Source: JAYZBC01 sp036339375 (GTDB lineage: Bacteria; Pseudomonadota; Alphaproteobacteria; MPNO01; UBA2964). Taken from it: DNA of 39,663 nucleotides. The stretch covers positions 1 to 39,663 of the forward strand of contig JAYZBC010000084.1 of the NCBI GenBank assembly GCA_036339375.1, given 5' to 3'. Below the pieces are notes generated by a model. It was not told where the DNA came from and made no database searches. It saw nothing but the letters and a program-made list of their open reading frames with translations. The stretch's first letter is position 1; the number at the start of each line of letters is the position of its first letter. The position numbers and the translations under genes are program-made. Shown one piece after another: positions 25,137 through 33,531 of the stretch.

Positions 25137-25148
25137 ATAAAGGTAAAA

Positions 25149-26096
25149 TTAAACCCCTTGGGAAGCAGCAATTAAAGGGTCCATTTCCATATCATCATCA
25201 CGAACTGCACCGATAAGTTCTGATATTTCTTTTATACCTCGGTTATCACACCATTCTTCTAAATCATCAATGATTGTCGTTAATGCTGTAGGATTTCTAA
25301 ACCCTGCATAACCAATGCCAATTGCTGACGCCCCTGCTAGCATATATTCCACAACGTCTTCTGCCTTTGTTACGCCGCCAATTCCAATTACCGGAACACT
25401 GCACTCTTTCGCTACCTGGTAAACCATACGCATGACAATGGGTTTCAATGCGGGTGAAACCAAACCACCAAACTTATTCCCCAGAGCAGGGCGAAAATTA
25501 TCGGTGCGAATTTTTAAACTTAGAAAAGTGTTGCAAAGTACTAAAGCGTCTGCCCCCGCCTCTTCAGCTGCAATAGCAATTGATACTAAATCTCCTGCGT
25601 TGGGAGACAGTTTCGCCCAAACCGGCTTGTGGGTGGCTGCCCGTATTCCTTCCATCACCATTTTGGTGTGATCGGCATGTAAAGAAAAATTTCCGCCATT
25701 GGGATCACGAGTTGGACATGATATATTCACTTCAATCACATCAACACCGTCAACCGTGAGGTCGCGGGTCATTGACGCAAAATCTTCCGCAGTCTCTGAA
25801 GACACACTTACAATCAAAGGTGGTTCCCACTTATTGTATTCTGGGACAATGTTCTCCAAAAAATATTCGATTCCTTTTCCGGGCAAACCAATGGACTGAA
25901 TTATCCCGGCCTCGGTTTCTGCCATACGGGGAGTTGGATTTCCCAAGCGCGGTTCCCGGCAAATGGTTTTGGCGACTAACCCTCCTAACCGATTTAAATC
26001 TATTACATCACCGTAATCCCAAGAAAATGCTCCTGATGCGGGCATGATCGGATTTTGAAGGGTAACATCACCGATTTTTACTGATAGATCTACCAT
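25149..26096 (-). CDS. dihydroorotate dehydrogenase (PyrD class 1B)-like flavoprotein
   Basis: This 315-residue TIM barrel has the class 1 DHOD pattern: Lys43 (LVAKTICREPRLGNPTPR), catalytic Cys127 (EVNISCP), Lys162 (VWAKLSPN), Asn189 and the FMN phosphate loop GIGGVTKAEDV. Its ATG overlaps the stop of the PyrK-like gene by seven bases, so the two act as a heterodimer with electron transfer to NAD. Two of the four Asn residues that hold orotate in known enzymes appear changed: Gln67 (IIQSIGL) and Thr129 (SCPTRDPNGG). Adjacent Mo-hydroxylase and catabolic genes also argue against a biosynthetic role. Reduction or oxidation of a related dihydropyrimidine or dihydropyridone ring is a possibility. 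Confidence 0.88.
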   Translation of the reverse strand: MVDLSVKIGDVTLQNPIMPASGAFSWDYGDVIDLNRLGGLVAKTICREPRLGNPTPRMAETEAGIIQSIGLPGKGIEYFLENIVPEYNKWEPPLIVSVSSETAEDFASMTRDLTVDGVDVIEVNISCPTRDPNGGNFSLHADHTKMVMEGIRAATHKPVWAKLSPNAGDLVSIAIAAEEAGADALVLCNTFLSLKIRTDNFRPALGNKFGGLVSPALKPIVMRMVYQVAKECSVPVIGIGGVTKAEDVVEYMLAGASAIGIGYAGFRNPTALTTIIDDLEEWCDNRGIKEISELIGAVRDDDMEMDPLIAASQGV

Positions 26097-26962
26097 CCCA
26101 CCGCTTCCTGCAAATTAAAACAAGGGCCCTCCCTACAAACACGGCGTAGGAGTCTTTGCCCATCCACTTCGAATGTACGCATGCAGATGTAACAAGCCCC
26201 CAGACCACACGCCATATTTTGTTCCATTGCTACCTGCCCTGGCACACCGTGTTGTTGACCTATACGTTTCATCAGTGAAAGTAGACGATTAGAACCACAT
26301 GTGAAAAAAGCGTCGGCTTTTCCTTCTGAAATTAGCCGAAGAAGGATTTTCTCAACATTATCAACATCACTGCTTTGGTCGGTGTCAACAACCTCTATGA
26401 CCTTCGCTCCTAATCCTTCAAACAGATCTCTTGACATAACAACTTCTGGATTCCGCGCACTCAGAATTGCAGTCACACCTACATTATGTTCCGCTGCAAG
26501 TTGCGACAAAGGTGCCAACGTAGCCAATCCAACACCTCGACCAAGTACAACAATATTTTTCCATTCTTCTTCCAACCAAAATCCTATGCCAAGAGGGCCA
26601 ACGATGTTGAATTCTTCGCCGGGCTCAAGCATAGCAATCCCTTGGGTGCCCCGCCCTTCGCGTTTGTAAAGAAACTCCAAACGACATTGGTCGACATCAA
26701 TTCGGTAAATGCTCATCGGCCGCCGCATCCAGACCTCCGCACCGTCTGGTGACGGACACAACAGATGAAAAAACTGGCCTGCTTTAGCTTTTAGCGCGCG
26801 CGCTGAAACCTCCACAACAATTTTCAGGTATTCGTCGTTGACATACTCGTTCGAAACCACGTGGGAAATAAACTCCCCAGAGGGTTTATCCGGATGAGGA
26901 TCTTCTTGGCCAATCCGCACAGGTTTGGAGGTATAATTTTCTTCAGGCGTTAGGTCAGTCAT
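26090..26962 (-). CDS. PyrK-like electron-transfer subunit (FAD, 2Fe-2S)
   Basis: This 290-residue ferredoxin-reductase-type protein has a beta-barrel phrase AGQFFHLLCPSP followed by MRRPMSIYRID (FAD site), an NAD domain, and a C-terminal 2Fe-2S motif Cys-x4-Cys-x2-Cys-x15-Cys in ACGLGACYICMRTFEVDG and RRVCREG. This is the PyrK cluster. I start it at the ATG 26962. The frame extends to 27202, but those 80 residues overlap the upstream TPR gene, look nothing like PyrK and contain no fold. No strong ribosome site is visible. It links the FMN protein downstream to NAD(P)H. Its partner's changed ring-binding residues suggest a catabolic oxidoreductase rather than pyrimidine synthesis. Confidence 0.9.
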   Translation of the reverse strand: MTDLTPEENYTSKPVRIGQEDPHPDKPSGEFISHVVSNEYVNDEYLKIVVEVSARALKAKAGQFFHLLCPSPDGAEVWMRRPMSIYRIDVDQCRLEFLYKREGRGTQGIAMLEPGEEFNIVGPLGIGFWLEEEWKNIVVLGRGVGLATLAPLSQLAAEHNVGVTAILSARNPEVVMSRDLFEGLGAKVIEVVDTDQSSDVDNVEKILLRLISEGKADAFFTCGSNRLLSLMKRIGQQHGVPGQVAMEQNMACGLGACYICMRTFEVDGQRLLRRVCREGPCFNLQEAVGW

Positions 26963-27044
26963 TCGTTGTAAGTATGTAATTTGGGTTATAAAAACCGGCT
27001 TATAGCACTTCAGTGTACCAAAATAAATACTTATTCCAAAAATA

Positions 27045-28400
27045 TTACATTTTCGTCTTTTTCCCAAAGAGCATTGTAATGTTGATTCTGTGGTTGATAT
27101 AACCTGATTTAAAACGCGGAGCGTTTGAACCGTGAAACAAGCGTGAATCAAAAAGAACGGCCCTATTTTCCTTATAGGGTACAATGATTTTTTGATCTTC
27201 ATGGTCTACCAGAAATTTTTTGATCGGTTCAGAATCATCATCATAATTGGTGATTTTCCAATCACCAGGCGGAGCCTGCTTGTAGATCTCTAAGCCACCA
27301 CTTTCAGGATTGTCATTGGAGTGATCGGGCGTTACCCAAAAATTGATACTGACAGAAGCATCATCCACATGAACTCCAATTGGTTTGTCACCGGAAATTC
27401 CTTTAAAAGCCCATGCTTGAATTAAAGAATGTTTTCCTAAAATTTGGGGAAACGTTTTTCTTATTTCTTCCGCTATCTGGAGTAAAAGTGGACAGGCAAG
27501 TCCATCTTCAAGGTAGGCCGCCAGAAAGCCTTTGATATGGGAAAAATCAAACCATACTGTGCTGCCCAATAAAAAGTTCTGCAGTCTTAAAAGAGCTTCC
27601 TCTGTAAGTAGGTTATCAAACCAAACCAGTCCTGGACTACTAACTGAATACAATTTGGAAATTTCATCAACATTCAATTTCTGATTTACTGTGCCCTGAG
27701 TGTGCTCCGCTGCATCAATTACATGATTTGGAAAATTATAACTCCCTCCAAACCATTCAATTTCTTCGTTTGCCAAGGGGTAAATTTCATGTTCATCCTT
27801 GGGCCACTTGATTTTGTTTTTGGTGTTTTCATATGCACGTGCCAGTGAATCGAAACGTTCTCCATCTCTTTTAATACTGGCCAAATAACGGAATTGATTT
27901 ATATCATGTTCCAATTTTGCTCGAGTGGTTTGCACCAGAGTTAAATCCGGTTTACCAAAACGATTTTCGCCCCGTCGTAAATCAAGGGTTCTGGAAAAAT
28001 AATCTAAAGCTCTATCCTGCCTCCCTAGAGAATTCCAAATAAAACCAAGGCTACGTGCTGCATTATAGTGTTCTGGTTCAACAAAAATTACCCGTTGGTA
28101 TGCTTTAATGGCTTCCTCCAATCGCCCAGAATCCCTTAACGCATTGGCTACATTCCATAAAGCGGGTGGATATAATGGATCGATTTTAATTGCGCGTTCA
28201 AATCGTTGGATCGCTTCATCCAAACGACCGGTTGCGGCTGCAATCACACCCAAATTTTGAATTACGTCGAGAAAATCAGGAAAAATGTGTAAAATTTTAT
28301 TGTAAGCGAGCTCTGCCTCTTTGAAGCGACCAGCTTTATGATGTGTAATTGCAGCCGCGACCCGTGCCTGGAGATCCTGGCTTTTTAGAGATTCCGACAT
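27045..28400 (-). CDS. TPR-repeat protein fused to a 2-oxoglutarate/Fe(II) oxygenase domain
   Basis: This 451-residue protein has about four TPR units in residues 12-147 (HHKAGRFKEAELAYNKIL, ATGRLDEAIQRFERAI, DSGRLEEAIKAYQRVI and a last divergent one). A linker to about 255 and an oxygenase domain follow. That domain has His344-x-Asp346 (GVHVDDASVS), His423 (SRLFHGSNAPR) and Arg438 (HRINITM), the iron and 2-oxoglutarate ligands. It resembles prolyl- or aspartyl-hydroxylase-like enzymes that act on proteins or peptidyl substrates. It lies 6 bp after the XRE gene and 82 bp before the PyrK-like gene in the same orientation. What it hydroxylates is unknown; regulator modification is a speculative option given its neighbours. 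Confidence 0.88.
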   Translation of the reverse strand: MSESLKSQDLQARVAAAITHHKAGRFKEAELAYNKILHIFPDFLDVIQNLGVIAAATGRLDEAIQRFERAIKIDPLYPPALWNVANALRDSGRLEEAIKAYQRVIFVEPEHYNAARSLGFIWNSLGRQDRALDYFSRTLDLRRGENRFGKPDLTLVQTTRAKLEHDINQFRYLASIKRDGERFDSLARAYENTKNKIKWPKDEHEIYPLANEEIEWFGGSYNFPNHVIDAAEHTQGTVNQKLNVDEISKLYSVSSPGLVWFDNLLTEEALLRLQNFLLGSTVWFDFSHIKGFLAAYLEDGLACPLLLQIAEEIRKTFPQILGKHSLIQAWAFKGISGDKPIGVHVDDASVSINFWVTPDHSNDNPESGGLEIYKQAPPGDWKITNYDDDSEPIKKFLVDHEDQKIIVPYKENRAVLFDSRLFHGSNAPRFKSGYINHRINITMLFGKKTKM

Positions 28401-28406
28401 GATTGA

Positions 28407-29291
28407 TTATTCCGACTGACGAGAAATAAGTGCTTTCATAAATTCAGCCGCTTCACCACCCCGCAGCGCACGACCCCACATATCCTGGACTGTGTTATGA
28501 TGGAGTCCCAAAGCTTCGGGAGCCGAGGTAATCATTGCAATTCCCCCATGAACGTTTGGCTGTTCACCAAGCCTGAAAGGGCTAAGGGCAAGAATTTTAC
28601 GATCGGATTGTCGAAAAATTTGAAAACTCGTATGAGGCAGGTTTCCCGGTACAATACCAATTTGAACACCTATGGGTTCCTCTTCCATGATGCTAATCAG
28701 GTGTTCTGCTTCGGCTCGAGCTCTTGCACGCCTTTCACGCAATATTTCTTGAGGTAAATCCAGCCGTCCGACAAGCCCATTTTGTAAGAATCTTTCGATT
28801 TCTGAACCCGAAATCAGGTTAAGGATGCCTGGCTGTCGTTCTCGATAGGTTTGTTTCCGTTTGTGCAAAATGGGAAGGAGGTTCTTAACTTGCTCAATCG
28901 CTCGATCTCGATCGGCTTCTAGTAGGGGTATGCTTTCGGTGAGACACTCACTTAAAGTTTGTTCAAAAATTTCTGATGACATGAGAAAAGAAACCGGACC
29001 CGCTAAAACGACAATATGTTCCGCTGTCTCCTCGATTTGTCTAATGCGTTCGAAAAAGGCCAGGGCAGAAGGAATATACTCTACACCGACGCCTAGTAAC
29101 GTTGGTACTGAAACATTCAAGAGTTCAGAAAGTCTTTCGAGCGTGTCAATTTTAGCAACATCACCCTTTTCGAAGCGATAAAGAGCCGTCCGTGAAATGC
29201 CAATGCGATTTGCGATTTCATCTGCACTTAAGCCTGAAGCCAAACGAAAAGCTTTCAGCCGATTGCCAATGTCATCAAATCTGATTGTCAT
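28407..29291 (-). CDS. XRE family transcriptional regulator
   Basis: This 294-residue regulator has a HTH_3 domain at residues 8-62 (RLKAFRLASGLSADEIANRI, then SRTALYRFEKGD for the recognition helix) and a 230-residue C-terminal domain. The C-terminal part has a mixed fold with QIGIVPGNLPHTSFQIF and a GRALRGGEAAEFMKAL end, and looks like an effector-binding domain. It begins inside the end of the Mo-hydroxylase gene with a 17-bp overlap, so it is expressed with that enzyme and probably controls the operon and the divergent TauD gene. The 29-bp repeat/palindrome at 31714-31742 is a candidate binding site. It is the only recognisable regulator in the window. Confidence 0.9.
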   Translation of the reverse strand: MTIRFDDIGNRLKAFRLASGLSADEIANRIGISRTALYRFEKGDVAKIDTLERLSELLNVSVPTLLGVGVEYIPSALAFFERIRQIEETAEHIVVLAGPVSFLMSSEIFEQTLSECLTESIPLLEADRDRAIEQVKNLLPILHKRKQTYRERQPGILNLISGSEIERFLQNGLVGRLDLPQEILRERRARARAEAEHLISIMEEEPIGVQIGIVPGNLPHTSFQIFRQSDRKILALSPFRLGEQPNVHGGIAMITSAPEALGLHHNTVQDMWGRALRGGEAAEFMKALISRQSE

Positions 29292-31629
29292 GCTGAATTT
29301 GTTCTTTTGCGTTAGCTATAAATTGTACAATTTCTGCGGGCATGACTGGAGCCCGAGTCAAATGAACATTAAAAGGAGCCAAAGCGTCTTCAATTGCAGA
29401 AATAATTGCAGCAGGAGCGGGAACCACACCGCACTCTCCAACGCCCTTTACGCCTAATGGGTTCAGGGGAGAGGGAGATTCATGATGAATGATGTTCACC
29501 TCTGGCATTTCTGTTGCCGAAACCAAAAGGTATTCTGCAAAATTTGTTGTTACAGGTTGACCACCTTCGTCATACCCCATCCACTCAAATAAACTGTTCC
29601 CAATTCCATGGGCTGCGCCACCGAGCACTTGGCCGTCAACAATCATTGGGTTAATAATTGTGCCACTATCGTGGGCCATTACGTAGTTTAAAATCTGCAC
29701 ACCGCCAGTCTCAATATCGACTTCAACCTCCGCAACTGCTGTTCCACAGGCAAATACTAAGTTGTCCATTACAACATTTTCGGTTGCCTCCATACCGGGT
29801 TCAATTCCTCCGGGAAGGGCATAGCCAGGCGTACCTCCCACCGAATGTGCTACCTGCCCTAAACTGACTTTCATTTCAGGTACTCCACGAACATGTATTT
29901 CCCCATTGTGAATTTCGAGATCCTCTTCAGATGCTTCCAACAAATGAGCAGCAACCTGAAGAGCTTTTGCTCTCACTTTTTGAGCGGCAACGTGGGCAGA
30001 TGTGCCGGCAACGGCTGCTAATCGACTATTAGAAGTGCCAATACCCAAAGAAATCTTTCCGGTATCCCCCGCTGTCACTGTTATATTTTCCATATCGCCA
30101 CCAAATTGTTCACCAACAATTTGTGCCATCATGGTCTCCGTACCTTGTCCAATAGCGGTGCCACCAGTATAGACATGAATTTTGCCTGATGGGCCTATTC
30201 GAACCGTGACAGACTCAAAAGGACCTCGGCCTGTTCCTTTGACGTAGTTTGCCATACCTATTCCGAGGTAACGCCCCCGTGAAAGAGCTTGTTTTTGACG
30301 AACAGAAAAACTATCCCAACCAGCTTTCTCCAAAGCGCTTTTTTGACAAAGCGGATAGTCACCCGAATCTAGGACAACTGGCATTCCCCCACGTGTTTTT
30401 AAAGGCTTCTCATAGGGCATCTGGTCTCCGGGAATAAGATTACGGCTTCGAACCTCCGATCGATCAAGGTTCAGCTCTGCAGCAACGCGGTCCATAAGTC
30501 TTTCCATGACAAACACCCCTTGCGGATGCCCAGCTCCACGGACGGGGGTAACAGGCACTTTATTGGTCAGAGCCAAACGGACGTGTGTTTTAAAACTTGG
30601 TACTTTATAAGGAAGGGGAATGGTTTCTGCAGCATTATAGGGAAGGTTAACACCACGGGCAGTAAAAGCCCCGTGATCATGGACCACAGCACTCTTTATT
30701 CCTAGTATTTTCCCATGATCATCTACTGCAATTTCCGCTTCCCAGTACTGGTCACGTTCTTGGGTTGTAGTTATAAAATGTTCACGTCGGTCTTCTACCC
30801 ATTTTATGGGTTTGTTAATCAACATAGTGGTCAAAGACAGCACGATATCTTCTTGGTAAACCACTAGCTTTGGCCCAAATCCACCACCAACATCTGGCGT
30901 AATGACCCGCAAACGATTTTCGTCACGACCTGTCATGTCGATAAAAACACTGCGCAAAGAGTGTGGCATTTGCGTGGAACTCCACAACGTAACGGAATCG
31001 GTTGCTTTTTCGTAAGAGGCTACGCAGCCACGACATTCAATGGAATGGGATCCTCCACGATGCACCCAAAGGGATTCAGAAAAAACATGTCTGGCCTTCG
31101 CAAAAGCAGATTCAACATCTCCGTATTCCATATTAAACTCTGCGAGTAGATTGTCCGGTGCATCTTGATGCGTTAGTGGAGAATTGTTCTCAAGAGCATC
31201 TCGGCAATCCGAAGTAGCTGGCAGTGGGTCATAATCAATTTCCACAAGAGTGGCGGCATCTTCAGCAACGTAGCGGTTGTCTGCAATAACCACCGTAATA
31301 GGTTCACCGACATAAGTAGTTTCCTCAAAAGCCAGTGCTGGACGGTCACGATTTTGTTTGTAGGATGGGCTAGGCATTCCCACCACCAATCGTTCATTTT
31401 TCAGGTAAGGACGTAAATCCTCCAAAGTAAAAACGGCACGAACACCGGGATGCAATTTTGCATTGGTTACATCAATGCCTTTAATCTTTGCGTGCGCGAA
31501 TTCGCTTCGAACAAACACTGCATGAAGCATTTCCGGTAAATTTAAGTCATCGATAAAATTTGCTCGCCCGCGCAGCAAAGTTGGGTCTTCAAGCCTTTTA
31601 GCCCGGGTCCCAAATACTTTCCAGGACAT
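29275..31629 (-). CDS. xanthine dehydrogenase family Mo-binding (large) subunit
   Basis: This 784-residue large subunit starts FGTRAKRLEDPTLLRGRANF. It has YVGEPITVVIAD, GGGFGPKLVVYQED and VRGAGHPQGVF, and a C-terminal GVGECG loop with Glu732 as the catalytic base. The Mo-facing loop (VTPVRGAGHP) differs from that of the other two full copies, which suggests a different substrate. No small subunits adjoin. AAGGAG lies about twelve bases before the ATG at 31629. It heads the operon with XRE, TPR-oxygenase and PyrK/PyrD-like genes and is divergent from the second TauD gene over a 201-bp control region. It should hydroxylate a ring carbon next to N, or oxidise an aldehyde. Confidence 0.93.
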   Translation of the reverse strand: MSWKVFGTRAKRLEDPTLLRGRANFIDDLNLPEMLHAVFVRSEFAHAKIKGIDVTNAKLHPGVRAVFTLEDLRPYLKNERLVVGMPSPSYKQNRDRPALAFEETTYVGEPITVVIADNRYVAEDAATLVEIDYDPLPATSDCRDALENNSPLTHQDAPDNLLAEFNMEYGDVESAFAKARHVFSESLWVHRGGSHSIECRGCVASYEKATDSVTLWSSTQMPHSLRSVFIDMTGRDENRLRVITPDVGGGFGPKLVVYQEDIVLSLTTMLINKPIKWVEDRREHFITTTQERDQYWEAEIAVDDHGKILGIKSAVVHDHGAFTARGVNLPYNAAETIPLPYKVPSFKTHVRLALTNKVPVTPVRGAGHPQGVFVMERLMDRVAAELNLDRSEVRSRNLIPGDQMPYEKPLKTRGGMPVVLDSGDYPLCQKSALEKAGWDSFSVRQKQALSRGRYLGIGMANYVKGTGRGPFESVTVRIGPSGKIHVYTGGTAIGQGTETMMAQIVGEQFGGDMENITVTAGDTGKISLGIGTSNSRLAAVAGTSAHVAAQKVRAKALQVAAHLLEASEEDLEIHNGEIHVRGVPEMKVSLGQVAHSVGGTPGYALPGGIEPGMEATENVVMDNLVFACGTAVAEVEVDIETGGVQILNYVMAHDSGTIINPMIVDGQVLGGAAHGIGNSLFEWMGYDEGGQPVTTNFAEYLLVSATEMPEVNIIHHESPSPLNPLGVKGVGECGVVPAPAAIISAIEDALAPFNVHLTRAPVMPAEIVQFIANAKEQIQHDNQI

Positions 31630-31713
31630 GGATAAGGGTGTCTCCTTCCTTTAATCTTTACCAATATTAGAGGAAATAACAGAATTTATCAGAATTGTAA
31701 AAAAAGAAAGAAT

Positions 31714-31742
31714 TATTCACTTTTTGGTACAAAAATATTCAC
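31714..31742. promoter_or_regulatory. candidate operator in the Mo-subunit/TauD divergent control region
   Basis: Two exact copies of TATTCAC (31714-31720 and 31736-31742) flank a 15-bp near-contiguous palindrome TTTTTG-GTA-CAAAAA (31721-31735). The direct repeats are 22 bp apart, two helical turns, so both would face the same side of the DNA. It lies in the 201-bp gap between divergent genes, next to an operon that encodes an XRE regulator, and could be its site. The gap has no other gene. Evidence is symmetry and position only. Confidence 0.4.
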
Positions 31743-31830
31743 AAAACTATAGCTCAAAGGTTGAAATTCCTTCGTACTTTCTCAATTTTGTAGCTTCTGT
31801 TATGATAAATAGGAGAAATGGAATAAAAAC

Positions 31831-32697
31831 ATGGCCATTTTAGGAAATAGCTTTGGGTTAACAACAAAAAATCCAGTGCAAAAAGCCGTTTATCAAAAGA
31901 TAACGGTTACACCGAGTAGTCCCCACATTGGGGCAGAAATTGGAAATATTGACCTAACAAGCCCCCTATCGAACCTTGAACTCTCAGAGTTAAAACAGGC
32001 CTTTACCGATTATTTGGTCCTGTTTTTTCGGGATCAAAGGATTAGCTTTGAAGACCAGGTCCGGCTCGCAGAATATTTTGGCCCCATCGGTTCACATGTA
32101 GGAGCAAAGACTAACAGCGAGGATTCTGAAGACTCCCGCGTAAGAAAATTCCATTTTGATGAAAATTCAGCGACGGTATCTGGCAATATTTGGCATACTG
32201 ATCAATCTTGCTCTCCTGTTCCCCCGCTTGGCAGTATTTTGTATAACCACACTGTACCTTCTAATGGCGGTGGAGACACAATGTTCTCGAGCATGTATGC
32301 AGCTTACGACAATTTATCTGATGGGATGAAAACTTATTTGAGTGATCTTACGGCATGGCATGATGGGGTCCCAACATTTGGGCCCGGTACGCCAAATGCT
32401 ACACACCCGGTTATAGTCCGCCACCCAGAAAGCGGGCGAAAACTCATTTATGTAAATTCTTCTTTTACCAAACGGATAAATGGAATTCCCTTTGAGGAAA
32501 GCAGCGGAATTTTAAAATTTTTATGGGCACACTGCACGTTACCTGAATGGAATTTTCGGTTTAGATGGGAGCCTCATTCAATAGCATTTTGGGACAATCG
32601 CTGTGCACAACATCGTGCAACCAACGATTATTTACCGGAAATAAGATCAGGTTTCCGAGTACAAATTGAAGGTTTATCTCCACCTCTTTCAGCTTAA
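31831..32697 (+). CDS. TauD/TfdA family Fe(II)/2-oxoglutarate dioxygenase
   Basis: This 288-residue protein has the iron ligands His122-x-Asp124 (NIWHTDQSC) and His261 (DNRCAQHRATNDY), and Arg272 or Arg276 for 2-oxoglutarate. GNIDLTSPLSNLELSELKQAF near the start is the usual first helix of the family. About 20 extra residues precede it. It is transcribed alone, divergent from the Mo-hydroxylase/XRE operon, and is likely under the same regulator. An AGGAG lies 15 bases before the ATG, longer than ideal spacing. Its role is probably hydroxylation next to a heteroatom to release an amine, sulfite or alcohol from a side chain. Substrate residues do not match the other TauD of the window closely. 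Confidence 0.92.
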   Translation: MAILGNSFGLTTKNPVQKAVYQKITVTPSSPHIGAEIGNIDLTSPLSNLELSELKQAFTDYLVLFFRDQRISFEDQVRLAEYFGPIGSHVGAKTNSEDSEDSRVRKFHFDENSATVSGNIWHTDQSCSPVPPLGSILYNHTVPSNGGGDTMFSSMYAAYDNLSDGMKTYLSDLTAWHDGVPTFGPGTPNATHPVIVRHPESGRKLIYVNSSFTKRINGIPFEESSGILKFLWAHCTLPEWNFRFRWEPHSIAFWDNRCAQHRATNDYLPEIRSGFRVQIEGLSPPLSA

Positions 32698-32714
32698 ATT
32701 TTTAAAAATTTAAG
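32693..32714. terminator. 22-bp perfect palindrome at a convergent junction, candidate bidirectional terminator
   Basis: CTTAAATTTTT followed by its exact reverse complement begins in the last codons of the TauD gene, includes its TAA, and sits a few bases before the end of the convergent GST gene. Each strand has AT-rich sequence after it. The stem is only A-T except for the end pairs, so it is weak for an intrinsic terminator. Position between two convergent genes is the main support. Confidence 0.45.
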
Positions 32715-32718
32715 AAAA

Positions 32719-33531
32719 TTATTTTAGAAAATCCAAATAGTCTTGGAGACGTTCTCCCACTCTTTGACTAATTTGGAACCCGGAACGGGACATTTCTTGA
32801 ATGTCATCTTTAGAAAGTTTGTCTACAATTTCGGCCTGATAACTATCCCGGTTTTTAACCCTTTGCCACCAAGCTTGAACCAATGGTCTGTCTTCAGTCC
32901 AATGACCTAAAATTTGGAGGTATTCTAACCGAGCAAAAAACGGAGCAAGGTTAATTTCAGCCAGGCTGAATAGATCACCCACCAACCAGAGCCGACCATC
33001 AGAAAGTACCTGTTCCATAGTTTTACAAGCCGTTTCATAAGCGGCAATACCTCTGAAAACATAGGGAGATTCAACTCCTTCTTCAAATGTTGATTTAAAC
33101 CGATCTCTACGTGTCGGATCTCCAACATTTCGATAACGTTGCTCTCGTCGCTCCGGACTCTGCTTTTGCATTCGTTCACGAAACATGGCTGAAAAACTGA
33201 AAACAACAACCCCTTCGTATAGTCCCTCATCAACAGTCTTCGACCATAACCTCATCTCGGCCCTGTCTACCGGTGTACTGGGCGCTAGTGGTGGTTGCAA
33301 AAACACCTCATTCAAATATTCGCAAATTAATGTTGATTCCCGGATGGTTTTATTTTCATGAATCAATGTAGGGACAAAACCCTTGGGGTTTAGCTTCAGG
33401 TATTCCTTTTCATATTGTGCATTAGTGAATAAATTTACCTCCTTATTCTCCCATTGGAGATCTTTTTCAAACAAAACTATACGCACTTTTTGCGAACAAA
33501 CAGAATTATGAAAATGGTAAAGTGTAAGCAT
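32719..33531 (-). CDS. glutathione S-transferase family protein
   Basis: This 270-residue protein has an N-terminal thioredoxin-like GST domain (MLTLYHFHNSVCSQKVRIVL, with Ser10 and Cys12 near the active position). The cis-proline and glutathione-contact region follows in GFVPTLIHENKTIRESTLI, then a C-terminal helical domain with WLVGDLFSLAEINLAPFFARL. It may be a reductive dehalogenase-, isomerase- or detoxification-type GST. I begin it at the ATG 33531, where the thioredoxin fold begins; the frame extends to 33609 but adds 26 residues of no GST character. The gene is longer than typical (200-230) because of an insert rich in Arg around 130-160. It is flanked by the second TauD (convergent) and the CoxM-like gene (divergent). 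Confidence 0.88.
   Translation of the reverse strand: MLTLYHFHNSVCSQKVRIVLFEKDLQWENKEVNLFTNAQYEKEYLKLNPKGFVPTLIHENKTIRESTLICEYLNEVFLQPPLAPSTPVDRAEMRLWSKTVDEGLYEGVVVFSFSAMFRERMQKQSPERREQRYRNVGDPTRRDRFKSTFEEGVESPYVFRGIAAYETACKTMEQVLSDGRLWLVGDLFSLAEINLAPFFARLEYLQILGHWTEDRPLVQAWWQRVKNRDSYQAEIVDKLSKDDIQEMSRSGFQISQRVGERLQDYLDFLK

Noticed and set aside
25149..26962. Housekeeping pyrimidine biosynthesis (pyrD, pyrK)
   Set aside because: Altered substrate residues and co-transcription with Mo-hydroxylase and regulator genes make a biosynthetic role less likely, though a genome-wide search for another pyrD is needed to close this.
26963..27202. 80-residue N-terminal extension of the PyrK-like frame
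   Set aside because: It overlaps the 3' end of the TPR-oxygenase gene, has no PyrK-like sequence and no ribosome site. The ATG at 26962 fits the family better.
31818..31826. ATG GAA TAA mini-ORF ahead of the second TauD start
   Set aside because: Its spacing from the AGGAG is only two bases, too short for efficient initiation, so there is no reason to call a regulatory leader.
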